A stretch of DNA of 64,000 nucleotides from Brachynemurus nebulosus. Taxonomy: Eukaryota; Arthropoda; Insecta; Neuroptera; Myrmeleontidae. The stretch covers positions 8,147,527 through 8,211,526 of the forward strand of contig JAPWDM010000013.1 in the NCBI GenBank assembly GCA_035578155.1. The letters are read 5' to 3'. The first letter of the stretch is position 1, and each line of letters begins with the position of its first letter. Both the position numbers and the translations under genes were made by a program. Of this stretch, positions 34,751 to 47,280 are shown one piece after another. Under the pieces are notes generated by a model that was not told where the DNA came from, ran no database searches, and saw only the letters and a list, made by a program, of their open reading frames with translations.

Positions 34751-37180
34751 AACAGTTGGGGCGGTTTAGCTTATATTTAAAATTACTTAAAATTCGCGCC
34801 CAACACTGTTACTTGTTGTCCCACGCAGAATTAGCGCTAAATTGGATGCCAAAATTAATAGAAATTCCAAAGGTATTGGGTTCTGTCGAAGAATTACTCT
34901 CCGTTGTGTGTTTAGCGTCGAAACAATTTATTGGTTACGAAATAAAATTGTATTATTCGATAGATGTTTAATTATGGTATTTGAAATAATAAAAAAGTTT
35001 TATTTTAATATTTTATATTTATTTTATATTTTAAGTATTTAATATTTTTTTTTTTTTAAAATGATTATAAAAATATTTTACAAATTAATTCAAATATAGT
35101 TTTAGATCTTTTATATGACTCACAACAAAATTACGTCTGCCCCTATCTAAGGTCACATTGTGAGTGAGTGCTTGATGCGCGAAGCAACATCATAGCACTT
35201 GTTCACCGTTGTTCGTTGGTCGCTATCTCTCTCAAAAAACACCAAGTTCGGGTAATCACAAAATCAACCCCCGCTGTAAGAAATCAATATCGGAATCATG
35301 ATGGCGGCCTCACATAGTTCACGTTACGGCCGCTAGTTGGCGACATCAATCACGTTACCCGGGGTTTGAGCTCATGATAAGTTCCCAAAAATTAATCAAT
35401 CTCACAGAGGCAATCAACACTACATTAGTGTAAATTTGATTGCCTAAAGTTCTCGGCTGACACCTACCACCATTACACCGGTCCCATCAATTCGGCTTCC
35501 TGGATCATTACCGGTAATGGTTATAAAACGACAAAGTAATTATAGAAAAAAACAGATTTTCTTTAAAAAAAAATAGATTGTTCGTTATCAAAAATTTTGA
35601 TTGTAAGTATCTCGTAAACGGTGCATTGTCGATAAAAGTGAAGAAAGATATAGATAATTCAAGTATACTGGAAAAGACGGTTATTTTTTGCTAGCAGTTA
35701 CTTTTCTACACGACTTTCTTGGAATTTTCAACTCTATTGATTAAAACATTTAAATAAAAGTCACAAATTTACTAAAGTGACGATATTTGAAAAGAAATAT
35801 TTCATCGTAAGCGACAATTTTGAGCTGACAAACGATAATTGAAGACATTATCAAGTGTAAACGTTAAAATAACAAATTGACCATAAGTACATTATAGTAT
35901 CTATAAAAATACCATCTTTATCATACCATTTTTCTTGCAAAAAATTTAAAATATATATTCATTTATTTTATATATCAAACTTAAATTCAACTTTTCAACA
36001 TGCTACATATTTTATTTTTATTAATATAGTTACTCAGAGTTTTTGTTATTAAAATTTATAATAAAGAAACTGCTCCCAAAGTCATACTTAACGAGTTCCC
36101 TAGTGCATTAAAACAACACAATTAAAAATGTTAGTTGATACATAGGCCCAGTTTTTTTTTTAAATTTAATTTTCAAAAAATAATTTTATAGTTTTTCCAG
36201 AGCGAACATACAAGGCTACAAAAAAAAGGCCAACAAATTGAAAAGATGTTTTGTTTAATAAAAATATATTGTTCTTTAAAGAGCAATGTTATTTTTTCTG
36301 CGGTATGAGCCAGTCATTGTCCTGTGCGGTTGGAAATGCTTTCATGCGTCTATTGGGATTACCGAACGAAAAACGAATCTGTACAATCCCGTACAAAAGA
36401 ATGCACTCAAAAAACCGAGTTGAAACCACTGAAAAGTTATGTTTGATTTTTTTTGACGATAGTGTACTCGACATTACTTAAAAAAAGCATTATATCGGTA
36501 CCGCAATGTAGGTATATTTGTGCTCAACAAAGGTCCCATAAAAGCGTATTCCCCTGTTAATTTTTTTTTTTTTTTTTTGAGTACATAGTAGTGTAGGGTT
36601 AAATAACAAAAAAGGGTAAACGATATCGGAGAATTCACTTTGGATGTTACAACCACATAACGACCACAGAGGTAAATAGGGAGCTTACTTGATGCAACTG
36701 TCGTATTATCTCACACTCGAAACAAAGTCATGTAAGTGATTCTTGTAATAAAAATGGGAAAAAAATTGAACTAGCTTTTATTAATTGAAAATATTAGCTA
36801 TTGGTTCAAGAGGGGAATCTAACAAATATGACAACTTACTGTTACATTATTTAAAAAAAAATGTTATTTTTTAATTAAATATTTCAATTTTGAAACTAAT
36901 TGTGATCGCAAATGCAGTTTTTGAATGAAGGGTTCTGTAGAGAAATCAGATTATTTGGTTAACCCATTAAAACTCAAAAATTATATATACAGAAATTTGA
37001 AATGATATTCATAGGTATTAGGTAAGCTCTAAAAGAAAATCCTAATATTCTGTTCGGGATAAGAGTAGCGACCCGTCTAGTATGTTTATGAGACAGCTCA
37101 ATAATATCGAAAAAGCAAATCAACGGTAGTTTTCTTGGGGCACGTTTTAGTACCTAATGTTTTAATAGCCAAAGGGAATG
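34751..37180. other. Non-coding stretch with a GC-richer island
   Basis: The part 35130-35520 is GC-richer than its flanks and includes ATGATGGCGGCC, but it has no open frame and no core promoter that I can defend. The frames at 34756-35042 and 36251-36656 carry no known domain. Confidence 0.4.
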
Positions 37181-37188
37181 GTAGAAAT

Positions 37189-37601
37189 TAGTGATGTCGA
37201 ATGATTAATCGATTAATCGGTTTAGTCGACTAATATTGACTAATGTATTTAGTCATTTTTAGCTTTGACTAAATAACTACAATGATTAATTTTTTTTTTA
37301 AATGACTAAAAATGACTAATTTAATTCTTTTCTGTCTTACTTATTAAATTCCAAAATTCCAAAATATACAAATCCAAAAACTATCTATTTCTTAAAAAAA
37401 AAAAATTTAGATGTCAATAATTAAAAAGAAAATATTATTTACCAAAAATTTACATAGGTTACCCTATTCATAAATTCCACCAAAAATTTAGTCGATTAGT
37501 CACCTACACTATGCTGGATATTTCCAACTAATGACTAATTTTATCTGAAAAATAATTTTAGTCGCTTAATCGACTAACTATTCTTTGGCTCGACATCACT
37601 A
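37189..37601. mobile_element. Non-autonomous hAT element with GATTAATCG-rich interior
   Basis: The ends are TAGTGATGTCGA and, inverted, TCGACATCACTA. The outside octamers GTAGAAAT (37181-37188) and GTGGAAAT (37602-37609) match at seven of eight positions, a hAT-type TSD. The interior is crowded with short related words such as TTAGTCGATTAGTC and GATTAATCG on both strands. The first nine terminal bases, TAGTGATGA/TAGTGATGT, nearly match the hexamer-rich family at 9483, so both may use the same or a related transposase. There is no coding capacity. Confidence 0.88.
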
Positions 37602-38538
37602 GTGGAAATCCATTCAGTACGTCTGAGTCTCAAGGTTTACGATTGGGTTTTTAATTTTTTTTGTTGTTGTATCGAATTAAAAATAAATTTGTAATCTTAG
37701 TACCGATAACGAGCGCACAGTTACCAAGACTACATACGTGACGTCATAATGTTAATATTGCTTCAACATACATTGTCTATTTATTTTGAATTATTGTTGC
37801 TATGCAATTATCAGTTACTATAAAGATTTTTGTATTTGACTTTTGCGAATTAGCAGCATAAAACAAAGAAATCAGTACAAATAAATAATCCAAAAAATAA
37901 AAGGTAATTTTTATTTAGAACTTATTACACATACCTCCATATTCAATTTCACAGATAGGTGCCCCATATACATTTTAAAGTTATTTATTAAAGGTATTCG
38001 GCTTTCTCTCATTTTCCTAGTCACTATATACACGGCGCTTGGTACGTTTATAAAGAATGTCTCCTTTCAAATTATGGTTGGAATTTGTCGGTAACATTTA
38101 AGTTATGCGTATAAGAATTTATTTGGTCAACTGGAGTGTAAAAAAAGATTCATTTTTTTATCCATTCTTTACGTTCGACAGAGACGCAACGATAGTGTAA
38201 CAAAAAGCAACACTTGTTTGCTATATTAATTTTAAATTTAATCGTAAAAAAAAAAAAATATTATGGATTTTTTCGCCGGCTTGCTCAAGATAAATGGGTG
38301 AGATGTGACCAATTTACCAAGTATTTTTGTTTTATAGCAAGTGTGACTACACACAGTCGTAAAAATTCGGTTTAAAAATACCAAAAATAAAAAAAAGAAA
38401 TTGAAAGAAAACAGTTAATTCCATAAAGAAAGGATTATATTATGCTATACTAAATTTAAGTTTTAATGTATTTTTCGGAAACGAATGCTTCAGTTGTCAC
38501 AATTAACAAAAAAATTACCCGCTACGTTTATTTTAGAT

Positions 38539-38725
38539 CAGGGGTTCCCAAAGATTTGTGACCAAGCGGGTCGTTGAACGCAATTGGAGAGGAACTTTTG
38601 GTCGATCTACTAATATTATAAGTTTTTGATACTACTTCTTTCATTTTTGACAAAATCGGAATTGTAAACATTACCGAAAATTAGATATTTCCTGAATGAA
38701 TTTGGTTATTTTGACCTAAAAACCT
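38539..38725 (+). repeat. Probable hAT left-end relic interrupted by a foldback
   Basis: CAGGGGTTCCCAAAGATTTG then ACCAAGCGGGTCG has the form of a hAT terminus. The stretch GTTTTTGATACTAC...CATTTTTGACAAAATCGGAATTG...TTTCCTGAATGAATTT is repeated diverged at about 54580-54680, showing it belongs to a dispersed family. The foldback at 38729 inserted directly behind it. A hAT-like right end, GGTTGAGCACCACTG, ends at 40648 but does not mirror this left end well. Confidence 0.4.
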
Positions 38726-38728
38726 AAT

Positions 38729-39096
38729 ATACACTACTGCATCGATTGAGAGAAGGAAAAATGTGTCTCTATTGATCACACGGTAATAAAAAAAAAACAT
38801 TAAGAATTTTTTAAGTAAACAGATCATTATATATGTATACAGGGTGCAATTTTAATAACTCTTATACCTTTTGGTGAATTTCGATAAAATTTTACGATGA
38901 TTTAGAAGGGAATTTGTTGGCAACAACATAACTATGTTTTAAGCTAGTTAACCAAAAGGTATAAGAGTTATTAAAATTGTAGCCTGTATACATATATAAT
39001 GATTTGTTTACTTAAAAAATTCTTAATATTTTTTTTTATATGCGTGTGACCAATACATATGCATTTTTTTTTCTCTCAATCGAAGCAGTAGTGTAT
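38729..39096. mobile_element. Foldback miniature element, CACTACTGC ends, TA flanks
   Basis: CACTACTGCATCGATTGAG (from 38731) is mirrored by CTCAATCGAAGCAGTAGTG (to 39094), and pairing continues for about 180 bp per arm. Landmarks AACATTAAGAATTTTTTAAG, AATCATTATATATGTATACAG and AATAACTCTTATACCTTTTGG recur inverted. TA lies directly outside each end, as for Tc1/mariner-type insertion. The loop is about 80 bp. No coding capacity. Confidence 0.88.
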
Positions 39097-41892
39097 GTAA
39101 AAATAAGTCAGCAAAAATTTTGTGAAAAGCACACAGCCAAAGTCACTTAACGAATTTCGACAATTGAAATTTCTATCAATAGAGGATGATTCGAAGAGTA
39201 GCCTAACGGATTTTAAAATTCTATTTCGTTTCTTAGTTAGAGATTGTCAAAATTTGTTGAGAGAAATTAAATGTGAATTTCTGTAGAAAACGAATAAACA
39301 AATGAAACAAAATTGATAACTTACATAATTATGTATTATTTAAAAAGTTTTCCCTTAAGTAAGCTGTGACATTTGTTTGAATCATTGATATAAAAGAATA
39401 TGGATGGTGACTATTTCTTAAGAGAGGGACAAGATATAGTTTAATATGATATGTTAGAATGAATACGTAGATTCTTTTGAATGCACCACAAAAAATAAAA
39501 AACAAAAGAGTAAATATACACTATAACACGTGCAAATAAGCACTAAACATCCAGTCCTACAAAAAATTAAATTTAAAATAAAATTAGTAAACGTAATACA
39601 CCGTAAATATAATATTTGGGTAAGTAAATATTGTATTGATCAATAAATGCAACCATTTCTAGCGAAAATTTGTTAATTTTTCTACATTTTTCATTTAAAA
39701 AAACAGGTTTATAATAAGCGGAAAAATACCAATTTTGACATTACACAAAGTAAAGGAAATATCGAAAAAGGAATCATTCTACGTAAATAAGGAATTCGTT
39801 TTTTAGTTAAAATATGTGATAATAACGACAAAAATTTTAAAAATATTGTAAAAAATAAAATTATGTAAAAATTAAAATATAGGTTAGATTGACGCTTCAT
39901 TTCAGTAGCGTCTTATATGTAAAATTAATGAGCATATAAAAATTTAACTTCAAGATTATGTATCTTGTTTGTATTTATTTATTTATTAATAAAATGATAA
40001 TTTAATAACTGTATAGTTTTATTTATGTTTCTGTCTACTTTTATCAAAAAGATATGTCTTATTAGTGATGGAAAATTATAAACCAAAACGTAATCTTTTT
40101 ACAAAAATTGTTATAAATTGTCAATAATCGATTAATTTGAGCAATTTTTGTTTTCAGTTTATGGTAATTTATAATATTCTTTAAGCACCGTTAAAAAATA
40201 CAATAATTTAGTAGACAATTAAGAATTCGAAAAATTAACTGATAAAATAGTCGAACAGCATTCTTAAGAAGTTGATTATTGAATTAAATAGAACAGATAT
40301 TAAAAATAATTAATTAATTGTTTATGTTTTTATATAGAAATCACAATTATAAAAAAATATACTAAATATATTGTTTTAAAAGCAATGGCAATGTTTTAAT
40401 TAAATTAAAACCGTTACTGTATATTTACAAAATGACGTCATTCATAATACGCACGTTTAATATTCATAATATGTTGATCAGTATTTTGGGAAATGCTCCT
40501 TCCTTTACAATATTATATACCTCTCCTTCTTCCATGGTTTGAATACATTTTTTACAATAATTATACATTCTTTACGAAATTTTAAATAGATCACTTGAAA
40601 TAGAAACAAAAGTAACTTGCATAAAGTAAAAAAGGTTGAGCACCACTGATATTATATAAAATCTATTAAGATATTTTTCATATCCATACAAATTTTTTGA
40701 TATTTTCCAACGGAAAAATGTTCTACTATAATACAGTAAGATTAACAGGGTTTTTTGAAAAAAGTGTAAGTAAATAATCTTTGGATTTTTATTTAGTTCA
40801 TAATTAGAAAAAATATCGGATTTAAAAGGGTTAAAGTAAGCTAAAACATTTAAAAACCTTTTGTAAATTGTTTATTTTGAAGATAATGTAACAGAAAAAC
40901 ATACCTATTTCTTTTTCTCCATTATTAATGAAATTCAAAATGCAAAACTAATCAGGGATAATTGATTCTAATACCTTAGTAACTATAGGTAATACAACAA
41001 AATGTATTCATCGATAAATCCGTTTAGACAATTTACCTAAATTGTTTACAAAAATACAAAGAGTTGAAATGTCCTAAAAATATATTCAGAGGATTTATTC
41101 GATTTAAAAGTTAAACGTTTTTGCTTGTCTCATTCAAATTTTTTTAAATGTTTCTTTTTTTCTGCGTACATAGGTATCCTTGCCATTTTCTAACGGTGGA
41201 CAGGACATTGCACGGACGGACGGACAGACGATGACAATGGCAAATAGTTTTGACAAGTTGAAAAGGAGAAGATTAAATTTTATCCTTTCATGAAGAATTT
41301 GTAGTGACATTCTTTTTTCGGCGAAAAGGGATCCTCTAAATATTTTGTATATTTTTAATGTAGGTATAAAAGATACAGAAATAGTATACACGTGCTGTAG
41401 GTACCGAAAATACGGGACGATGAATAATTTAAGGAAGATATTTCCGGGGAAATGAAAAAATTTTTGTTAAGAATTTTTTTTTTTCATTGAAAATGTAAAT
41501 ACCTTTTTTCTTAAGGAAATGTTATTTCGCCTGAAGAAGTATTTTTTAATTTTAATACATAAATGTTACATATTTATCTCTGAATAAAATGAGTTTGGGT
41601 CTGACATTGTTCTATGATACTATGATAGGCTTGTATCAGTCAAAACAAATCAAGGAAAATGTCAAAGTATGTGAATTTATTTATATGACCTACACTCTAA
41701 GATTCCAATATCCGGTATGACTAAATTAAATTTAGGGGTACATAACAGATCCCGTTAGAGTAGGATGACTGTTCTTTGTTTTGTGATGTAAATGTCTCTT
41801 TGTTTCATCAGTGGCGGCTTGGAAAATATTTTTTTTATATTATTATTTATAATTTTTATGAATACGATATTAGATAACGGTATGCATTGTTA
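39097..41892. other. AT-rich non-coding stretch
   Basis: Only the hAT-end relic at 40607-40648 and a short GGACGGACGGACAGACGATG tract at about 41213 stand out. Confidence 0.45.
40607..40648. repeat. Probable hAT right-end relic
   Basis: The segment ends in AAAAAAGGTTGAGCACCACTG, the complement of the common hAT start CAGTGGTGCTCAACC. No convincing left partner or TSD was found. Confidence 0.4.
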
Positions 41893-42083
41893 CACTCTCA
41901 AAACGAATTTTTTTGTTCACAGATTAAAAATTTATTTTATTTTATTTTATTTATTTTGAATCAAAAAGATATTTTATTGTTTCAAAAAAAATTTTTAAAT
42001 AATGTTTTTTTGAAACAATAAATATTTATTTGATTTAAGAAAAAAAGTCAGATATTTTAATCTAAGAAATCATTTTGAGAGTG
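41893..42083. mobile_element. Miniature element with CACTCTCAAAA ends
   Basis: CACTCTCAAAACGAATTT is mirrored by AAATCATTTTGAGAGTG. The 191-bp interior is A/T runs with TTGAATCAAA / TTTGATTTAA and TTGTTTCAAAAA / TTTTTGAAACAA pairs, so most of it can fold. Outside octamers agree only partly (CATTGTTA and CTTTTGTA, five of eight), so a hAT origin is possible but unproven. Confidence 0.65.
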
Positions 42084-42143
42084 CTTTTGTAACAAAATAA
42101 TTTAAACCCACTCAAAAGCAAGTCATTTTTTGCCTATTTTTCA

Positions 42144-42464
42144 GGCCTTGAAATCTAATTTTAAATGTATGCTAAATGATAGTTTATTATGAGACTTTAA
42201 TCTCCTGAAAATTTCAGATTGTGGCTGCATTCGATTCTCGAGATATCGAGGGTCAAAGTTGTCAATTTCGCATGGGTTCACAATTGATTACATTCAGGAA
42301 ATAACACAGGTCAACATTTGATATATGGAGTATCTCTAGATCTCACTAGGGTACCATAGGGTTTTTTGGGTCGCTGATCCCGAATCCGGGGTCGGTTGAC
42401 CTCTATCACGTCAGGTAAAAGGTCAAATGTATTTAGCATACATTTAAAGTTAGATTTCAAGGGC
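42144..42464. repeat. Inverted-repeat element with CCTTGAAATCTAA ends
   Basis: GGCCTTGAAATCTAATTTTA (continuing AATGTATGCTAAAT) is mirrored by ATTTAGCATACATTTAAAGTTAGATTTCAAGGGC with very few differences. The interior contains a GC-richer part around CCGAATCCGGGGTCGG. No TSD was identified. Confidence 0.75.
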
Positions 42465-44241
42465 TCCCAAATAAGCGAAACTTATGGTCACTCTTTGTAA
42501 CTGAAACTTAATATTGCAGAAAAGAAGATCCCGTAATATTACTGAAAGAAAAAAATTTCGACAAATATATTTTAATTTATGACCGAATCCACAGAGTTAA
42601 ACAGCATTTAAAACTCCAATTTTAGTCAATCTACCATTTCTAATTTTAGAAAAAGTGGAAACTATAAAAGCAAATTCCTTAAAAGAGCAATAAGTACTTT
42701 ACCGGATTGGTTATGCACCTAACTTAATGATGTTATAAAACTGAATTTTCAATTTTTGCTGAATATTTTTAAATTTTCCTAAACTAATTAACGTCACAGC
42801 AATTTGAAAATATATGATTTTTTAATGAAATTTTGGTAAATATCTCGAAATTTTGTCTACATTTTAGAACCCATTTTTAAAGCAATTCTACGATTTTCTT
42901 TATATCAAAAATTAAAATAGATCGGCATCAAAATTCCGCTCCTTAAAGGCTTCAACTACAAAATATATAAGTTAAAACGATAAAATTTACTTAATGACGT
43001 CACCGGATTAAATTACTGACTTTCTACTTATCAATCAAACTGCTGGAATAAATGTTTAATTTCCACTATCTAATAAATATATGTAGAAATACGTTTTGTA
43101 CAATTCCGTCATTTTAATTTTATCAAAAAATTGAAAAGAAAAAAATTAGAATTACACAAATTATTCATTAATCAGAAATACCAACCATGTTTATAAAGTG
43201 GTTACAAGCAAAAAAAACCTTAAATGGCACTTACATTTTATAAAATACATTATTTTATTTTTTAATAAATAAAAAGAAATTATTAATATTAGCTTAATAA
43301 CTTCCCACACACATACATTGTCTACCTTCTTTTGACAATAGCTTAGGAGTGCATATACAAACGTACACACAGAGTTATATATAGAAAAAAAGCTATATAG
43401 ATATTAATAATAAATTAATAATAAAATTGTAAATGCTATTTTAGTCTTTTATGTATATTCTAACTAAATTTCATGACATTGCAAAATTAATTTTCTTAGC
43501 CACTTAAACTCGTGTTTGTTTTTTGTTTTTTTATTTTATTTTTTATTTGTTATTTGTTATTTATTGTTATTCTGTTATTTGTATTTGTCTATAAAAGAGA
43601 GAATAACATTAAAAGTCAACATTATATATGTATAACCTGCTATTATAAATTATATATTACAGGATACATCAGAAATTTTGCAATATTAAATGCACAATAT
43701 AAACCATTATTAACTAGATATCTGTGAGGTTTTGTAGCTGGGTAAATAAATAATTAAATATTTAGGTTTTTTGTGAAAAATTTTACAAGGAAAGCTGTTA
43801 TGGAGTTAAACGACATTCGATCTCTCTTGCCCATTGGAACGAAAACAGAAAGTTTATATTACTTTTCAATTTTACTTTAGCTTTACTTTAAACATGAATT
43901 TACTACCGGTTTTTGGACTCAAATCATTCCAGTATATTTTTTTAGAATTTACGTCATCATAGAAAGTCAGGACTGAAGACGTTAAAACACTGTGAAACCT
44001 TCCTAATTTGAGTTCTTAATTTAATAAAAGCGTTAGACACTTTTGTAAAAGTAGGTAAATAATTTGTTTATGAAAAAATGTAATAGTTTTTATTTCGAAC
44101 CAGAAGTAAAAATAATCTTCTGAAAATGTTTACATCTCTCAAGAAACAAGATAAAAGACAGAACCAAAGATAAATTAGGCAACATTTTCAGGAAATAATC
44201 CTTGTGGAAGAGAAACAAACAGCCAAAAATAATTTCTTAAA
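42465..44241. other. AT-rich non-coding stretch
   Basis: Nothing recognisable. The 71-codon frame at 43512-43727 is a T-rich artefact. Confidence 0.5.
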
Positions 44242-44249
44242 GATATAAT

Positions 44250-44426
44250 CAGGGCCTTAGAGAGAAATGGCGGGCACCGGGAATGAAGCACATATTTTAA
44301 AAATCCCCCCTCCCCAAAAAGAGTTACATGCAAAGAAAAAAAAGTTTTACTTTTTCCCGGGCCCTTACCGATCGCTACGGGTTCCAGAGTTACAACCCCG
44401 GTTTTCCCACCCTGTCGCCAGGCCTG
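44250..44426. mobile_element. Small hAT miniature element with perfect 8-bp TSD
   Basis: The element starts CAGGGCCTTAG and ends GCCAGGCCTG. It is flanked by the identical octamer GATATAAT (44242-44249 and 44427-44434). At 177 bp and much more GC-rich than its surroundings, it has no coding capacity. The CAGG(G) ends and 8-bp TSD indicate hAT. Architecture and ends resemble the element at 17109. Confidence 0.87.
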
Positions 44427-44534
44427 GATATAATTACATAATATTTTGTCTAGTGAATTTTTGGAAACTATCAGGTACAGTCCTTTAGATATACAGCTGC
44501 AATCATAAATTCCCTTTTGGGAAAATTAAACTAC

Positions 44535-44860
44535 ATATTTTGCTTCCGAGACAACTAAAGTAGCGGAAGCATTGTGATCACTTTTGAAAAATAAAAAATT
44601 TTTGCCATCCAAAATAAAATTTTTTACGCACATTTTGCGTTTTAGAACTTCCTGAACAATTTTGGTTTGGCGTCCGTCTGTCTGTCTGTCTGTGTGTCGC
44701 CAGTTTGCACCAAGTGGCATAACTTCTAAACTATTCGATTGTTTTTAATGAAACTTTCAGAAATTATACGGTCTGGTTCCTAGATGGTCCCTTACAAATT
44801 TCATTGCAATCGTAGTAATAGTATCCACGGCGTTACCATGAAATCCCATTAAATGTCAAT
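44535..44860 (-). repeat. Dispersed repeat with GTCT/AGAC run, copy A
   Basis: Landmarks AACTAAAGTAGCGGAAGC, TGATCAC, CGTCCGTCTGTCTGTCTGTC, GCCA--TTGCACCAAGTGGCA and TTCTAAACTATTCGATT occur in the reverse-complement order at 46790-47120. The GTCT run (about 44670-44694) is short and imperfect. Reverse orientation relative to copy B. Confidence 0.7.
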
Positions 44861-45364
44861 ATCTTGACTGCTTTCTATTTGCTGCTAGTCCCACTTCGCT
44901 CAATTTTTTATGAATCGTTTTGTTTATTTATTTTTATTAATTTATATACCTATATTAAATTATACAAAGATATATTGGGCATTAAATTACCAAGGTGCTT
45001 TTACGGGTACGAAGAAGCTGTGTGCCACACGCTATTGGCAGCCATTCTTACTTTAAAATCTTTTTCCTAAAATTTATAATATGTTGAGATGGAATAATAA
45101 TCTTGGGTAAAAATTTTTAGGAAATTTTGTATAAGAATACCGTTTATTCGGAAATCTTACCCTGGCCTTGATATTAGTGTAACAGAAAAAAATATTACAT
45201 GAGAATATAATTTTACACAATTATTTTTTTAAAAAAAATTGTATATTTATTAGTATTAAATTGTAAGCACAATTGCATGCTTTTCATTCAGTTGAGTGAA
45301 ATGACACTTTTATCAGCGTGAGAATTACTACACCTGGGTAATTTTGGGAATTTCTGTCACCTTT

Positions 45365-45430
45365 TTTGGTAATGCGTACTCGAAGCGATGCGAATGCGAT
45401 GCGAACTACTTCATAACTGTCCGAAGCGAG
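45365..45430. repeat. Short GCGAATGCGATGCGA-type repeat patch
   Basis: Words AATGCGTACTCGAAGCGATG and GCGAATGCGATGCGAACTAC form a locally repetitive GC-richer patch reminiscent of the GCGGAT hexamer repeats at 16489 and 27176. No termini were found. Confidence 0.35.
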
Positions 45431-45777
45431 ATTATTCAAACAAAAATTGCAAAATATTTTTTCAAAATATCAACTTTTCCAAAAGTACTCTCATTTTCTA
45501 AAAATATATAATCAAATTTAGTACACCCTGTACCAGAATAAAATACCGTAACTCTATTTACCGACCAAACATGTATGTATGTTAAAATACGTACAAACCA
45601 AAAACAACAACAACAGTAGCTTTAAATAAACAAACGCACACTGAAAAAAAAGTAAAAAGTAAAATTTGCTCATTATTAAACAATAAAACATAGTTAATGT
45701 TTAGCTATGCTCTTTGACAGGCGATTTGCTCAAATAAATAAAACTGTACTGTATCAATATTGTTGATTTCATTTTAC

Positions 45778-45824
45778 TATTATTATTATTATTATTATTA
45801 TTATTATCATTATTATTATTATTG
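45778..45824. repeat. (ATT)n microsatellite
   Basis: About 15 TTA units with a single TCA interruption. Shorter (ATT)n tracts occur near 24386 and 30172. Confidence 0.95.
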
Positions 45825-45922
45825 TCTGTTATTGTTGTTTTACCGTATAAATAAAACTAGCCACAATTATTCTTAATCATAACAATGGAACAACACATGT
45901 AAACGCCAGTAGTCTACATTTA

Positions 45923-46358
45923 GGCCAGGCGCACATTGAGACGCAGTTAACGCAGGCGGCAGGGCAGCGCAGTTTCTGTCGCTTGTGTTGTAGAACGGAA
46001 CAGTGCGAATTGAAACGGAGAGCAGCACTGCGTCGCAACTCGCACGAGACCGATGTGGCACTCGTGAATGTGACACAGAAACTATGCAATGCTGCGCGAC
46101 ATTGTAACTCGTTCTCGAATTTTTTGGTTGGTTTTATTTCGTCGAAATGAAAACAACTGGAGAAATTGAAGAAAAATAGTGCTTCTCTGTTCTACTCTGT
46201 TTTTACATTCGTGCTATCTCGTTCTACAACAAGAGTCACAGAAACTGCGTTGCCCTGTCTGCGTTAACTGCATCTCAACGTGCGCCCGACCATACGTGCT
46301 TTCCTGCTCTGCCCTGCACTGCGTTTAGTGCGTGACGCAGTTCAATGTGCACCTGGCC
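45923..46358. mobile_element. Harbinger-like miniature element with TTA duplication
   Basis: The ends are GGCCAGGCGCACATTGA and, inverted, TCAATGTGCACCTGGCC. The trinucleotide TTA is present directly outside each end (45920-45922 and 46359-46361), the TSD typical of PIF/Harbinger elements. A second inverted copy of the left arm lies just inside the right end (about 46236-46292, including GCGTTAACTGC), so the element can fold on itself in two ways. It is 436 bp long, clearly GC-richer than its flanks, and has no credible coding capacity. The two overlapping minus-strand frames of about 70 codons are side effects of the GC-rich arms. Confidence 0.82.
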
Positions 46359-46789
46359 TTATGGCTGGATGTACATGTGTGCGTACATGTTCGTAGGTAT
46401 GTATGTTTTTATATGTACGTCAGTGTACCGATTAAGTCGTACAAGTATTTAATATTATAATCGTTACAATTAGCGTGAACGGTTTGCAGTACTTATTATG
46501 TTGATTTCTAATTTGATTTTTACATCTCTAATATTAATATTATTCAAAATTCATTGCGCGTGAGGTTGGGAGAGGCAGCAATTCTTTTTAGAAAGACAAA
46601 AATTCAATTAAAAACGATGTTTCTAATTTTAATATTGAAATTTTTATTGAGGCATTTCATTAATATGAGATCAAACTATGTGAAAAAGATTTATTTGAAT
46701 AATTTTTCATATTATTTAATACAGGGATTTGAAATCAAGTAAAATTGTAATTTATTTCAACTAAAAAACACATCTAATTTCGATGGAAT

Positions 46790-47120
46790 GGTGCAATTTG
46801 GCACCTTAATGGAATGTCACGGTATTGCCGTAGTTATCATTACTCCGACTAGGATGAAATCGGTAGGGAACCATCTTGGAACCAAACCTTACAATTTTTG
46901 AAAATTTCATAGGAAAGAATTGAATAGTTAAAAAGTTGTGCCACTTGATGGCGACATGTAGACGGACAGACAGAGAGATACGAAACCAAAATTGTTATAA
47001 AAACTCTAAAACGTAAACTTTCTATGAAAATTTAATTTTGGGGAGGGGGGTGGGGGAATTTATATTTTAAATGTGATCACAATATTTCCGCTACTTTAGT
47101 AGTCTTGGAAGCAAAAGTGG
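46790..47120 (+). repeat. Dispersed repeat with GTCT/AGAC run, copy B
   Basis: Partner of 44535-44860: AATTGAATAGTTAAAAAGTT, GTGCCACTTGATGGCGACA, ACGGACAGACAGAGAGA, AAACTCTAAAACG, TGATCACAATATTTCCGCTA and CTTTAGTAGTCTTGGAAGC follow in matching order. The two copies form an inverted pair about 2 kb apart. Confidence 0.7.
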
Positions 47121-47280
47121 GAAGTACTCAGGATTGAACTCTCCGCCAAATAGACAGAGACCGAATACGCTACAGCCTATACAGCATATCGATTTTGCTT
47201 TAGAGAGTTAACTTGTATACTTTGTGTTCCGTTTGGATGTAAACATATGGTTTACGTGTTAATTGATAACACTGAATTCC

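Noticed and set aside
35130..35520. GC-richer patch with ATGATGGCGGCC as a possible promoter or first exon
   Set aside because: No sustained open frame, no donor site in a good position and no core promoter elements that I could defend.
36251..36481. 76-codon plus frame mirrored by a 61-codon minus frame
   Set aside because: No known motif; mirrored open frames suggest low stop density rather than coding.
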